A stretch of 64,000 nucleotides of DNA, from the NCBI RefSeq assembly GCF_050948215.1, contig NW_027489032.1, positions 1 through 64,000 of the forward strand, written 5' to 3'. How positions within the stretch are numbered: the first letter of the stretch is position 1; every line of letters starts with the position of its first letter. The position numbers and the translations under genes were made by a program. The notes below the pieces were generated by a model, which was not told the origin of the DNA, did no database searches, and saw only the letters and a list, made by a program, of their open reading frames with translations. The DNA is from Halictus rubicundus. Its lineage: Eukaryota > Arthropoda > Insecta > Hymenoptera > Halictidae. This document shows positions 43,001 to 58,100 of the stretch, piece by piece.

Positions 43001-43680
43001 TCTATCCTATCCTAGTCTCTATCCTATCCTATCCTCTATCCTATCCTATCCTCTATCCTATCCTATCCTGTATCATATCCTATCCTCTATCCTATCCTAT
43101 CCTCTATCCTATTAAATCCTATATCGTATCCTCTATCCTATCCTATCCTCTATCCTATCCTATCCTCTATCCTATATTATCCTCTATCCTATCCTATCCT
43201 CTATCCTATCCTATCCTCTATCCTATCCTATCCTCTATCCTATCCTATCCTCTATCCTATCCTCTATCCTATCCTATCCTCTATCCTATCCTATCCTCTA
43301 TCCTATCCTATCCTCTATCCTATCCTCTATCCTATCCTCTATCCTATCCTATCCTCTATCCTATCCTATCCTCTATCCTATATTATCCTCTATCCTATCC
43401 CATCCTCTAACCTATCCTATCCTCTATCCTATCCTATCCTCTGTCCTATCCTATCCTCTATCCTATCCTATCCTCTATCCTATCCTATCCTCTATCCTAT
43501 CATATCCTGTATCATATCCTATCCTCTATCCTATCCTATCCTCTATCCTATTCTATCCTCTATCCTATCCTATCCTCTATCCTATCCTATCCTGTATCCT
43601 ATTCTATCCTCTATTCTATCCTATCCTCTATCCTATCCTATCCTGTATCATATCCTATCCTCTATCCTATCCTATCCTCT
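40021..43680 (+). repeat. 3.66-kb near-identical tandem duplication, copy 2
   Basis: This is the second copy. It shares rare private variants such as ccaatcctatgtcc, ctagcctatcc (near 40.23 kb), cctaacctatcc (near 42.65 kb) and ctattctatcc (near 43.61 kb). Similarity ends near 43.68 kb, where attctatcctctatact begins a different order. The high identity makes this the youngest large duplication I can recognise in the window. Confidence 0.92.
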
Positions 43681-44682
43681 ATCCTATTCTATCCTCTATA
43701 CTATCCAATCCTATATCCTATTCTCTATCCTATCCTATCCTCTATCGTATCCTATCCTCCATCCTATCCAATCCTATATCGTATCCTCTATCCTATCCTA
43801 TCCTCTATCCTATCCTACCGTCTATCATATCCTATGCTCTATCCTATCCTATCCTCTATCCTATCCTATCCTCTATCCTATCCTATCCTCTATCCTATCC
43901 TAGTCTCTATCCTATCCTATCCTCTATCCTATCCTATCCTCTATCCTATCCTATCCTGTATCATATCCTATCCTCTATCCTATCCTATCCTCTATCCTAT
44001 TAAATCCTATATCGTATCCTCTATCCTATCCTATCCTCTATCCTATCCTATCCTCTATCCTATATTATCCTCTATCCTATCCTATCCTCTATCCTATCCT
44101 ATCCTCTATCCTATCCTATCCTCTATCCTATCCTCTATCCTATCCTCTATCCTATCCTATCCTCTATCCTATCCTATCCTCTATCCTATCCTATCCTCTA
44201 TCCTATCCTCTATCCTATCCTCTATCCTATCCTATCCTCTATCCTATCCTATCCTCTATCCTATATTATCCTCTATCCTATCCCATCCTCTAACCTATCC
44301 TATCCTCTATCCTATCCTATCCTCTGTCCTATCCTATCCTCTATCCTATCCTATCCTCTATCCTATCCTATCCTCTATCCTATCCTATCCTCTATCCTAT
44401 TCTATCCTCTATCCTATCCTATCCTCTATCCTATCCTATCCTGTATCCTATTCTATCCTCTATTCTATCCTATCCTCTATCCTATCCTATCCTGTATCAT
44501 ATCCTATCCTCTATCCTATCCTATCCTCTATCCTATTCTATCCTCTATACTATCCAATCCTATATCCTATTCTCTATCCTATCCTATCCTCTATCGTATC
44601 CTATCCTCCATCCTATCCAATCCTATATCGTATCCTCTATCCTATCCTATCCTCTATCCTATCCTATCGTCTATCATATCCT
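43681..44682 (+). repeat. Transition segment before the A/B dimer domain
   Basis: It contains one more copy of the ccaatcc/tcgtatcc/tatgctc sequence (ATG 43834), the last attaaa tag before 53.4 kb (about 44.00 kb), 12-bp word runs near 44.14 and 44.21 kb, and the ctaacc...ctctgtcc module near 44.29-44.33 kb. It leads straight into subunit A at 44683. Confidence 0.65.
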
Positions 44683-47600
44683 ATGCTCTATCCTATCCTA
44701 TCCTCTATCCTATCCTATCCTCTATCCTATCCTATCCTCTATCCTATCCTATCCTCTATCCTATCCTATCCTCTATCCTATCCAATCCTATATCCTATCC
44801 TCTATCATATCCTATCCTCTATCCTATCCTATCCTCAATCCTATCCTATCCGCTATCCTATCCAATCCTATATCCTATTCTCTGTCCTATCCTATCCTCT
44901 ATCCTATCCTATCCTCTATCCTATCCTATCCTCTATCCTATATTATCCTCTATCCTATCCCATCCTCTATCCTATCATATCCTCTATCCTATCCTATCCT
45001 CTATCCTATCCTATCCTCTATCCTATCCTATTCTCTATCCTATCCTATCCTCTATCCTATCGTATCCTCTATCGTATCCTATCCTCTATCCTATCCTATC
45101 CTCTGTCCTATCCTATCCTCTATCCTATCCTATCCTCTATCCTATCCTATCCTCTATCCTATCCTATCCTGTATCATATCCTATCCTATATCCTATCCTA
45201 TCCTCTATCCTATTCTATCCTCTATCCTATCCTATCCTCTATCCTATCCTATCCTGTATCCTATTCTATCCTCTATCCTATCCTATCCTCTATCCTATCC
45301 TATCCTGTATCATATCCTATTCTCTATCCTATCCTATCCTCTATCCTATTCTATCCTCTATCCTATCCAATCCTATATCCTATTCTCTATCCTATCCTAT
45401 CCTCTATCGTATCCTATCCTCCATCCTATCCAATCCTATATCGTATCCTCTATCCTATCCTATCCTCTATCCTATCCTATCCTCTATCCTATCCTATCGT
45501 CTATCATATCCTATGCTCTATCCTATCCTATCCTGTATCCTATCCTATCCTCTATCCTCTCCAATCCCATATCCTATCCTCTATCATATCCTATCCTCTA
45601 TCCTATCCTATCCTCAATCCTATCCTATCCGCTATCCTATCCAATCCTATATCCTATTCTCTGTCCTATCCTATCCTCTATCCTATCCTATCCTCTATCC
45701 TATCCTATCCTCTATCCTCTATCCTATCCTATCCTCTATCCTATCCTATTCTCTATCCTATCCTATCCTCTATCCTATCGTATCCTCTATCGTATCCTAT
45801 CCTCTATCCTATCCTATCCTCTGTCCTATCCTATCCTCTATCCTATCCTATCCTCTATCCTATCCTATCCTCTATCCTATCCTATCCTGTATCATATCCT
45901 ATCCTATATCCTATCCTATCCTCTATCCTATTCTATCCTCTATCCTATCCTATCCTCTATCCTATCCTATCCTGTATCCTATTCTATCCTCTATCCTATC
46001 CTATCCTGTATCCTATTCTATCCTCTATCCTATCCTATCCTCTATCCTATCCTATCCTGTATCATATCCTATTCTCTATCCTATCCTATCCTCTATCCTA
46101 TTCTATCCTCTATCCTATCCAATCCTATATCCTATTCTCTATCCTATCCTATCCTCTATCGTATCCTATCCTCCATCCTATCCAATCCTGTATCATATCC
46201 TATCCTCTATCCTATCCTATCCTCTATCCTATTCTATCCTCTATACTATCCAATCCTATACCCTATTCTCTATCCTATCCTATCCTCTATCGTATCCTAT
46301 CCTCCATCCTATCCAATCCTATATCGTATCCTCTATCCTATCCTATCCTCTATCCTATCCTATCGTCTATCATATCCTATGCTCTATCCTATCCTATCCT
46401 CTATCCTATCCTATCCTCTATCCTATCCTATCCTCTATCCTATCCTATCCTCTATCCTATCCTATCCTCTATCCTATCCAATCCTATATCCTATCCTCTA
46501 TCATATCCTATCCTCTATCCTATCCTATCCTCAATCCTATCCTATCCGCTATCCTATCCAATCCTATATCCTATTCTCTGTCCTATCCTATCCTCTATCC
46601 TATCCTATCCTCTATCCTATCCTATCCTCTATCCTATATTATCCTCTATCCTATCCCATCCTCTATCCTATCCTATCCTCTATCCTATCCTATCCTCTAT
46701 CCTATCCTATCCTCTATCCTATCCTATTCTCTATCCTATCCTATCCTCTATCCTATCGTATCCTCTATCGTATCCTATCCTCTATCCTATCCTATCCTCT
46801 GTCCTATCCTATCCTCTATCCTATCCTATCCTCTATCCTATCCTATCCTCTATCCTATCCTATCCTGTATCATATCCTATCCTATATCCTATCCTATCCT
46901 CTATCCTATTCTATCCTCTATCCTATCCTATCCTCTATCCTATCCTATCCTGTATCCTATTCTATCCTCTATCCTATCCTATCCTCTATCCTATCCTATC
47001 CTCTATCCTATCCTATCCTCTATCCTATCCTATCCTCTATCCTATCCTATCCTGTATCCTATTCTATCCTCTATCCTATCCTATCCTGTATCCTATTCTA
47101 TCCTCTATCCTATCCTATCCTCTATCCTATCCTATCCTGTATCATATCCTATTCTCTATCCTATCCTATCCTCTATCCTATTCTATCCTCTATCCTATCC
47201 AATCCTATATCCTATTCTCTATCCTATCCTATCCTCTATCGTATCCTATCCTCCATCCTATCCAATCCTGTATCATATCCTATCCTCTATCCTATCCTAT
47301 CCTCTATCAATCCTATATCCTATTCTCTATCCCTATCCTATCCTCTATCGTATCCTATCCTCCATCCTATCCAATCCTATATCGTATCCTCTATCCTATC
47401 CTATCCTATCCTCTATCCTATCCTATCCTCTATCCTATCCTATCGTCTATCATATCCTATGCTCTATCCTATCCTATCCTCTATCCTATCCTATCCTCTA
47501 TCCTATCCTATCCTCTATCCTATCCTATCCTCTATCCTATCCTATCCTCTATCCTATCCAATCCTATATCCTATCCTCTATCATATCCTATCCTCTATCC

Positions 47601-48491
47601 TATCCTATCCTCAATCCTGTCCTATCCGCTATCCTATCCAATCCTATATCCTATTCTCTGTCCTATCCTATCCTCTATCCTATCCTATCCTCTATCCTAT
47701 CCTATCCTCTATCCTATCCTATCCTCTGTCCTATCCTATCCTCTATCCTATCCTATCCTCTATCCTATCCTATCCTCTATCCTATCCTATCCTGTATCAT
47801 ATCCTATCCTATATCCTATCCTATCCTCTATCCTATTCTATCCTCTATCCTATCCTATCCTCTATCCTATCCTATCCTGTATCCTATCCTATCCTCTATC
47901 CTATATTATCCTCTATCCTATCCCATCCTCTAACCTATCCTATCCTCTATCCTATCCTATCCTCTGTCCTATCCTATCCTCTATCCTATCCTATCCTCTA
48001 TCCTATCCTATCCTCTATCCTATCCTCTATCCTATCCTATCCTCTATCCTATCCTATCCTCTATCCTATCCTATCCTCTATCCTATCCTCTATCCTATCC
48101 TCTATCCTATCCTATCCTCTATCCTATCCTCTATCCTATCCTCTATCCTATCCTATCCTCTATCCTATCCTCTATCCTATCCTCTATCCTATCCTATCCT
48201 CTATCCTATCCTATCCTCTATCCTATATTATCCTCTATCCTATCCCATCCTCTAACCTATCCTATCCTCTATCCTATCCTATCCTCTGTCCTATCCTATC
48301 CTCTATCCTATCCTATCCTCTATCCTATCCTATCCTCTATCCTATTCTATCCTCTATACTATCCAATCCTATATCCTATTCTCTATCCTATCCTATCCTC
48401 TATCGTATCCTATCCTCCATCCTATCCAATCCTATATCGTATCCTCTATCCTATCCTATCCTCTATCCTATCCTATCGTCTATCATATCCT
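44683..48491 (+). repeat. Superblock 1: subunits A-B-A-A plus spacer module
   Basis: Subunits begin with the ATG of tcgtctatcatatcctatgctc-type anchors, at 44683 (A), 45513 (B), 46379 (A) and 47459 (A). A continues with the normal ctctatcc. B has ctgtatcc two words later and the private ccaatcccatatcc. Each subunit then runs through catatcc, ctcaatcc, ccgctatcc, ttctctgtcc, (tatatta), attctc, tcgtatcctctatcg, ctctgtcc, gtatcatatcc, attctatcc, ccaatcc and ctccatcc. The 47.9-48.3 kb end holds the 12-bp word runs and ctaacc. Confidence 0.82.
48000..48290 (+). repeat. 12-bp word runs plus taacc/ctctgt module
   Basis: Several consecutive CCTCTAT CCTAT words are mixed with single b-a-a monomers, followed by tatatta, cccatcctctaacc and ctctgtcc. 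It sits directly upstream of subunit A at 48492. Comparable modules precede 55178 and 61954, so the module marks superblock borders in this domain. Confidence 0.78.
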
Positions 48492-51400
48492 ATGCTCTAT
48501 CCTATCCTATCCTCTATCCTATCCTATCCTCTATCCTATCCTCTCCTCTATCCTATCCTATCCTCTATCCTATCCTATCCTCTATCCTATCCAATCCTAT
48601 ATCCTATCCTCTATCATATCCTATCCTCTATCCTATCCTATCCTCAATCCTATCCTATCCGCTATCCTATCCAATCCTATATCCTATTCTCTGTCCTATC
48701 CTATCCTCTATCCTATCCTATCCTCTATCCTATCCTATCCTCTATCCTATATTATCCTCTATCCTATCCCATCCTCTATCCTATCCTATCCTCTATCCTA
48801 TCCTATCCTCTATCCTATCCTATCCTCTATCCTATCCTATTCTCTATCCTATCCTATCCTCTATCCTATCGTATCCTCTATCGTATCCTATCCTCTATCC
48901 TATCCTATCCTCTGTCCTATCCTATCCTCTATCCTATCCTATCCTCTATCCTATCCTATCCTCTATCCTATCCTATCCTGTATCATATCCTATCCTATAT
49001 CCTATCCTATCCTCTATCCTATTCTATCCTCTATCCTATCCTATCCTCTATCCTATCCTATCCTGTATCCTATTCTATCCTCTATCCTATCCTATCCTCT
49101 ATCCTATCCTATCCTGTATCATATCCTATTCTCTATCCTATCCTATCCTCTATCCTATTCTATCCTCTATCCTATCCAATCCTATATCCTATTCTCTATC
49201 CTATCCTATCCTCTATCGTATCCTATCCTCCATCCTATCCAATCCTATATCGTATCCTCTATCCTATCCTATCCTCTATCCTATCCTATCCTCTATCCTA
49301 TCCTATCGTCTATCATATCCTATGCTCTATCCTATCCTATCCTGTATCCTATCCTATCCTCTATCCTATCCAATCCCATATCCTATCCTCTATCATATCC
49401 TATCCTCTATCCTATCCTATCCTCAATCCTATCCTATCCGCTATCCTATCCAATCCTATATCCTATTCTCTGTCCTATCCTATCCTCTATCCTATCCTAT
49501 CCTCTATCCTATCCTATCCTCTATCCTATCCTATCCTCTATCCTATCCTATCCTCTATCCTATCCTATTCTCTATCCTATCCTATCCTCTATCCTATCGT
49601 ATCCTCTATCGTATCCTATCCTCTATCCTATCCTATCCTCTGTCCTATCCTATCCTCTATCCTATCCTATCCTCTATCCTATCCTATCCTCTATCCTATC
49701 CTATCCTGTATCATATCCTATCCTATATCCTATCCTATCCTCTATCCTATTCTATCCTCTATCCTATCCTATCCTCTATCCTATCCTATCCTGTATCCTA
49801 TTCTATCCTCTATCCTATCCTATCCTGTATCCTATTCTATCCTCTATCCTATCCTATCCTCTATCCTATCCTATCCTGTATCATATCCTATTCTCTATCC
49901 TATCCTATCCTCTATCCTATTCTATCCTCTATCCTATCCAATCCTATATCCTATTCTCTATCCTATCCTATCCTCTATCGTATCCTATCCTCCATCCTAT
50001 CCAATCCTCTATCCTATCCTATCCTCTATCCTATCCTATCCTCTATCCTATTCTATCCTCTATACTATCCAATCCTATATCCTATTCTCTATCCTATCCT
50101 ATCCTCTATCGTATCCTATCCTCCATCCTATCCAATCCTATATCGTATCCTCTATCCTATCCTATCCTCTATCCTATCCTATCGTCTATCATATCCTATG
50201 CTCTATCCTATCCTATCCTCTATCCTATCCTATCCTCTATCCTATCCTATCCTCTATCCTATCCTATCCTCTATCCTATCCAATCCTATATCCTATCCTC
50301 TATCATATCCTATCCTCTATCCTATCCTATCCTCAATCCTATCCTATCCGCTATCCTATCCAATCCTATATCCTATTCTCTGTCCTATCCTATCCTCTAT
50401 CCTATCCTATCCTCTATCCTATCCTATCCTCTATCCTATATTATCCTCTATCCTATCCCATCCTCTATCCTATCCTATCCTCTATCCTATCCTATCCTCT
50501 ATCCTATCCTATCCTCTATCCTATCCTATTCTCTATCCTATCCTATCCTCTATCCTATCGTATCCTCTATCGTATCCTATCCTCTATCCTATCCTATCCT
50601 CTGTCCTATCCTATCCTCTATCCTATCCTATCCTCTATCCTATCCTATCCTCTATCCTATCCTATCCTGTATCATATCCTATCCTATATCCTATCCTATC
50701 CTCTATCCTATTCTATCCTCTATCCTATCCTATCCTCTATCCTATCCTATCCTGTATCCTATTCTATCCTCTATCCTATCCTATCCTCTATCCTATCCTA
50801 TCCTGTATCATATCCTATTCTCTATCCTATCCTATCCTCTATCCTATTCTATCCTCTATCCTATCCAATCCTATATCCTATTCTCTATCCTATCCTATCC
50901 TCTATCGTATCCTATCCTCCATCCTATCCAATCCTATATCGTATCCTCTATCCTATCCTATCCTCTATCCTATCCTATCCTCTATCCTATCCTATCGTCT
51001 ATCATATCCTATGCTCTATCCTATCCTATCCTGTATCCTATCCTATCCTCTATCCTATCCAATCCCATATCCTATCCTCTATCATATCCTATCCTCTATC
51101 CTATCCTATCCTCAATCCTATCCTATCCGCTATCCTATCCAATCCTATATCCTATTCTCTGTCCTATCCTATCCTCTATCCTATCCTATCCTCTATCCTA
51201 TCCTATCCTCTATCCTATCCTATCCTCTATCCTATCCTATCCTCTATCCTATCCTATTCTCTATCCTATCCTATCCTCTATCCTATCGTATCCTCTATCG
51301 TATCCTATCCTCTATCCTATCCTATCCTCTGTCCTATCCTATCCTCTATCCTATCCTATCCTCTATCCTATCCTATCCTCTATCCTATCCTATCCTGTAT

Positions 51401-54400
51401 CATATCCTATCCTATATCCTATCCTATCCTCTATCCTATTCTATCCTCTATCCTATCCTATCCTCTATCCTATCCTATCCTGTATCCTATTCTATCCTCT
51501 ATCCTATCCTATCCTGTATCCTATTCTATCCTCTATCCTATCCTATCCTCTATCCTATCCTATCCTGTATCATATCCTATTCTCTATCCTATCCTATCCT
51601 CTATCCTATTCTATCCTCTATCCTATCCAATCCTATATCCTATTCTCTATCCTATCCTATCCTCTATCGTATCCTATCCTCCATCCTATCCAATCCTGTA
51701 TCATATCCTATCCTCTATCCTATCCTATCCTCTATCCTATTCTATCCTCTATACTATCCAATCCTATATCCTATTCTCTATCCTATCCTATCCTCTATCG
51801 TATCCTATCCTCCATCCTATCCAATCCTATATCGTATCCTCTATCCTATCCTATCCTCTATCCTATCCTATCGTCTATCATATCCTATGCTCTATCCTAT
51901 CCTATCCTCTATCCTATCCTATCCTCTATCCTATCCTATCCTCTATCCTATCCTATCCTCTATCCTATCCAATCCTATATCCTATCCTCTATCATATCCT
52001 ATCCTCTATCCTATCCTATCCTCAATCCTATCCTATCCGCTATCCTATCCAATCCTATATCCTATTCTCTGTCCTATCCTATCCTCTATCCTATCCTATC
52101 CTCTATCCTATCCTATCCTCTATCCTATATTATCCTCTATCCTATCCCATCCTCTATCCTATCCTATCCTCTATCCTATCCTATCCTCTATCCTATCCTA
52201 TCCTCTATCCTATCCTATTCTCTATCCTATCCTATCCTCTATCCTATCGTATCCTCTATCGTATCCTATCCTCTATCCTATCCTATCCTCTGTCCTATCC
52301 TATCCTCTATCCTATCCTATCCTCTATCCTATCCTATCCTCTATCCTATCCTATCCTGTATCATATCCTATCCTATATCCTATCCTATCCTCTATCCTAT
52401 TCTATCCTCTATCCTATCCTATCCTCTATCCTATCCTATCCTGTATCCTATTCTATCCTCTATCCTATCCTATCCTCTATCCTATCCTATCCTCTATCCT
52501 ATCCTATCCTCTATCCTATCCTATTCTCTATCCTATCCTATCCTCTATCCTATCGTATCCTCTATCGTATCCTATCCTCTATCCTATCCTATCCTCTGTC
52601 CTATCCTATCCTCTATCCTATCCTATCCTCTATCCTATCCTATCCTCTATCCTATCCTATCCTGTATCATATCCTATCCTATATCCTATCCTATCCTCTA
52701 TCCTATTCTATCCTCTATCCTATCCTATCCTCTATCCTATCCTATCCTGTATCCTATTCTATCCTCTATCCTATCCTATCCTGTATCCTATTCTATCCTC
52801 TATCCTATCCTATCCTCTATCCTATCCTATCCTGTATCATATCCTATTCTCTATCCTGTCCTATCCTCTATCCTATTCTATCCTCTATCCTATCCAATCC
52901 TATATCCTATTCTCTATCCTATCCTATCCTCTATCGTATCCTATCCTCCATCCTATCCAATCCTATATCGTATCCTCTATCCTATCCTATCCTCTATCCT
53001 ATCCTATCCTCTATCCTATCCTATCCTCTATCCTATCCTATCCTCTATCCTATCCTATCGTCTATCATATCCTATGCTCTATCCTATCCTATCCTGTATC
53101 CTATCCTATCCTCTATCCTATCCAATCCCATATCCTATCCTCTATCATATCCTATCCTCTATCCTATCCTATCCTCAATCCTATCCTATCCGCTATCCTA
53201 TCCAATCCTATATCCTATTCTCTGTCCTATCCTATCCTCTATCCTATCCTATCCTCTATCCTATCCTATCCTCTATCCTATATTATCCTCTATCCTATCC
53301 CATCCTCTATCCTATCCTATCCTCTATCCTATCCTATCCTCTATCCTATCCTATCCTCTATCCTATCCTATTCTCTATCCTATCCTATCCTCTATCCTAT
53401 CGTATCCTCTATCGTATCCTATCCTCTATCCTATTAAATCCTATATCGTGTCCTCTATCCTATCCTATCCTCTATCCTATCCTATCCTCTATCCAATCCT
53501 ATCCTCTATCCTATATTATCCTCTATCCTATCCTATCCTATCCTATCCTCTATCCTATCCTATCCTCTATCCTATCCTATCCTCTATCCTATCCTATTCT
53601 CTATCCTATCCTATCCTCTATCCTATCCTATCCTCTATCCTATCCTATCCTCTATCCTATCCTATCCTCTATCCTATCCTATCCTCTATCCTATCCTATC
53701 CTCTATCCTATCCTCTATCCTATCCTCTATCCTATCCTATCCTCTATCCTATCCTATCCTCTATCCTATATTATCCTCTATCCTATCCCATCCTCTAACC
53801 TATCCTATCCTCTATCCTATCCTATCCTCTGTCCTATCCTATCCTCTATCCTATCCTATCCTCTATCCTATCCTATCCTCTATCATATCCTATCCTCTAT
53901 CCTATCCTATCCTCAATCCTATCCTATCCGCTATCCTATCCAATCCTATATCCTATTCTCTGTCCTATCCTATCCTCTATCCTATCCTATCCTCTATCCT
54001 ATCCTATCCTCTATCCTATATTATCCTCTATCCTATCCCATCCTCTATCCTATCCTATCCTCTATCCTATCCTATCCTCTATCCTATCCTATCCTCTATC
54101 CTATCCTATTCTCTATCCTATCCTATCCTCTATCCTATCGTATCCTCTATCGTATCCTATCCTCTATCCTATCCTATCCTCTGTCCTATCCTATCCTCTA
54201 TCCTATCCTATCCTCTATCCTATCCTATCCTCTATCCTATCCTATCCTGTATCATATCCTATCCTATATCCTATCCTATCCTCTATCCTATTCTATCCTC
54301 TATCCTATCCTATCCTCTATCCTATCCTATCCTGTATCCTATTCTATCCTCTATCCTATCCTATCCTCTATCCTATCCTATCCTCTATCCTATCCTATCC

Positions 54401-55177
54401 TCTATCCTATCCTATTCTCTATCCTATCCTATCCTCTATCCTATCGTATCCTCTATCGTATCCTATCCTCTATCCTATCCTATCCTCTGTCCTATCCTAT
54501 CCTCTATCCTATCCTATCCTCTATCCTATCCTATCCTCTATCCTATCCTATCCTGTATCATATCCTATCCTATATCCTATCCTATCCTCTATCCTATTCT
54601 ATCCTCTATCCTATCCTATCCTCTATCCTATCCTATCCTGTATCCTATCCTATCCTCTATCCTATATTATCCTCTATCTTATCCCATCCTCTAACCTATC
54701 CTATCCTCTATCCTATCCTATCCTCTGTCCTATCCTATCCTCTATCCTATCCTATCCTCTATCCTATCCTATCCTCTATCCTATCCTCTATCCTATCCTA
54801 TCCTCTATCCTATCCTATCCTCTATCCTATCCTATCCTCTATCCTATCCTATCCTCTATCCTATCCTCTATCCTATCCTCTATCCTATCCTATCCTCTAT
54901 CCTATCCTCTATCCTATCCTCTATCCTATCCCATCCTCTAACCTATCCTATCCTCTATCCTATCCTATCCTCTGTCCTATCCTATCCTCTATCCTATCCT
55001 ATCCTCTATCCTATCCTATCCTCTATCCTATTCTATCCTCTATACTATCCAATCCTATATCCTATTCTCTATCCTATCCTATCCTCTATCGTATCCTATC
55101 CTCCATCCTATCCAATCCTATATCGTATCCTCTATCCTATCCTATCCTCTATCCTATCCTATCGTCTATCATATCCT
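48492..55177 (+). repeat. Superblock 2: A-B-A-B-A-B plus tail
   Basis: Subunit anchors are 48492 (A), 49322 (B), 50198 (A), 51011 (B), 51887 (A) and 53074 (B). The spacings are 830, 876, 813, 876 and 1187 bp. A-to-A distances are 1706 and 1689 bp, so the true repeating unit is the A-B dimer. The tail from 53.43 kb carries attaaa with atcgtgtcc, a ccaatcc in atccaatcctatcc, extra pieces of the subunit body, and a spacer module at 54.78-54.97 kb. Confidence 0.85.
54780..54975 (+). repeat. 12-bp word runs plus taacc/ctctgt module
   Basis: 12-bp words near 54.78 and 54.86-54.92 kb are followed by cccatcctctaacc and ctctgtcc. In this copy the tatatta tag is missing before cccatcc. Subunit A follows at 55178, 238 bp after the ctaacc; the same distance is about 241 bp before 48492 and 242 bp before 61954. 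Confidence 0.75.
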
Positions 55178-58100
55178 ATGCTCTATCCTATCCTATCCTC
55201 TATCCTATCCTATCCTCTATCCTATCCTATCCTCTATCCTATCCTATCCTCTATCCTATCCTATCCTCTATCCTATCCAATCCTATATCCTATCCTCTAT
55301 CATATCCTATCCTCTATCCTATCCTATCCTCAATCCTATCCTATCCGCTATCCTATCCAATCCTATATCCTATTCTCTGTCCTATCCTATCCTCTATCCT
55401 ATCCTATCCTCTATCCTATCCTATCCTCTATCCTATATTATCCTCTATCCTATCCCATCCTCTATCCTATCCTATCCTCTATCCTATCCTATCCTCTATC
55501 CTATCCTATCCTCTATCCTATCCTATTCTCTATCCTATCCTATCCTCTATCCTATCGTATCCTCTATCGTATCCTATCCTCTATCCTATCCTATCCTCTG
55601 TCCTATCCTATCCTCTATCCTATCCTATCCTCTATCCTATCCTATCCTCTATCCTATCCTATCCTGTATCATATCCTATCCTATATCCTATCCTATCCTC
55701 TATCCTATTCTATCCTCTATCCTATCCTATCCTCTATCCTATCCTATCCTGTATCCTATTCTATCCTCTATCCTATCCTATCCTCTATCCTATCCTATCC
55801 TGTATCATATCCTATTCTCTATCCTATCCCATCCACTATCCTATCCTATCCTCTATCCTATCCTATCCTCTATCCTATCCTATCCTCTATCCTATCCTAT
55901 TCTCTATCCTATCCTATCCTCTATCCTATCGTATCCTCTATCGTATCCTATCCTCTATCCTATCCTATCCTCTGTCCTATCCTATCCTCTATCCTATCCT
56001 ATCCTCTATCCTATCCTATCCTCTATCCTATCCTATCCTGTATCATATCCTATCCTATATCCTATCCTATCCTCTATCCTATTCTATCCTCTATCCTATC
56101 CTATCCTCTATCCTATCCTATCCTGTATCCTATTCTATCCTCTATCCTATCCTATCCTCTATCCTATCCTATCCTGTATCATATCCTATTCTCTATCCTA
56201 TCCTATCCTCTATCCTATTCTATCCTCTATCCTATCCAATCCTATATCCTATTCTCTATCCTATCCTATCCTCTATCGTATCCTATCCTCCATCCTATCC
56301 AATCCTATATCGTATCCTCTATCCTATCCTATCCTATCCTCTATCCTATCCTATCGTCTATCATATCCTATGCTCTATCCTATCCTATCCTGTATCCTAT
56401 CCTATCCTCTATCCTATCCAATCCCATATCCTATCCTCTATCATATCCTATCCTCTATCCTATCCTATCCTCAATCCTATCCTATCCGCTATCCTATCCA
56501 ATCCTATATCCTATTCTCTGTCCTATCCTATCCTCTATCCTATCCTATCCTCTATCCTATCCTATCCTCTATCCTATCCTATCCTCTATCCTATCCTATC
56601 CTCTATCCTATCCTATTCTCTATCCTATCCTATCCTCTATCCTATCGTATCCTCTATCGTATCCTATCCTCTATCCTATCCTATCCTCTGTCCTATCCTA
56701 TCCTCTATCCTATCCTATCCTCTATCCTATCCTATCCTCTACCCTATCCTATCCTGTATCATATCCTATCCTATATCCTATCCTATCCTCTATCCTATTC
56801 TATCCTCTATCCTATCCTATCCTCTATCCTATCCTATCCTGTATCCTATTCTATCCTCTATCCTATCCTATTCTCTATCCTATCCTATCCTCTATCCTAT
56901 CGTATCCTCTATCGTATCCTATCCTCTATCCTATCCTATCCTCTGTCCTATCCTATCCTCTATCCTATCCTATCCTCTATCCTATCGTATCCTCTATCCT
57001 ATCCTATCCTGTATCATATCCTATCCTATATCCTATCCTATCCTCTATCCTATTCTATCCTCTATCCTATCCTATCCTCTATCCTATCCTATCCTGTATC
57101 CTATTCTATCCTCTATCCTATCCTATCCTCTATCCTATCCTATCCTGTATCATATCCTATTCTCTATCCTATCCTATCCTCTATCCTATTCTATCCTCTA
57201 TCCTATCCAATCCTATATCCTATTCTCTATCCTATCCTATCCTCTATCGTATCCTATCCTCCATCCTATCCAATCCTATATCGTATCCTCTATCCTATCC
57301 TATCCTCTATCCTATCCTATCCTCTATCCTATCCTATCGTCTATCATATCCTATGCTCTATCCTATCCTATCCTGTATCCTATCCTATCCTCTATCCTAT
57401 CCAATCCCATATCCTATCCTCTATCATATCCTATCCTCTATCCTATCCTATCCTCTATCCTATCCTATCCTCTATCCTATCCTATCCTCTATCCTATCCT
57501 ATTCTCTATCCTATCCTATCCTCTATCCTATCGTATCCTCTATCGTATCCTATCCTCTATCCTATCCTATCCTCTGTCCTATCCTATCCTCTATCCTATC
57601 CTATCCTCTATCCTATCCTATCCTCTATCCTATCCTATCCTGTATCATATCCTATCCTATATCCTATCCTATCCTCTATCCTATTCTATCCTCTATCCTA
57701 TCCTATCCTCTATCCTATCCTATCCTGTATCCTATTCTATCCTCTATCCTATCCTATCCTGTATCCTATTCTATCCTCTATCCTATCCTATCCTCTATCC
57801 TATCCTATCCTGTATCATATCCTATTCTCTATCCTATCCTATCCTCTATCCTATTCTATCCTCTATCCTATCCAATCCTATATCCTATTCTCTATCCTAT
57901 CCTATCCTCTATCGTATCCTATCCTCCATCCTATCCAATCCTGTATCATATCCTATCCTCTATCCTATCCTATCCTCTATCCTATTCTATCCTCTATACT
58001 ATCCAATCCTATATCCTATTCTCTATCCTATCCTATCCTCTATCGTATCCTATCCTCCATCCTATCCAATCCTATATCGTATCCTCTATCCTATCCTATC

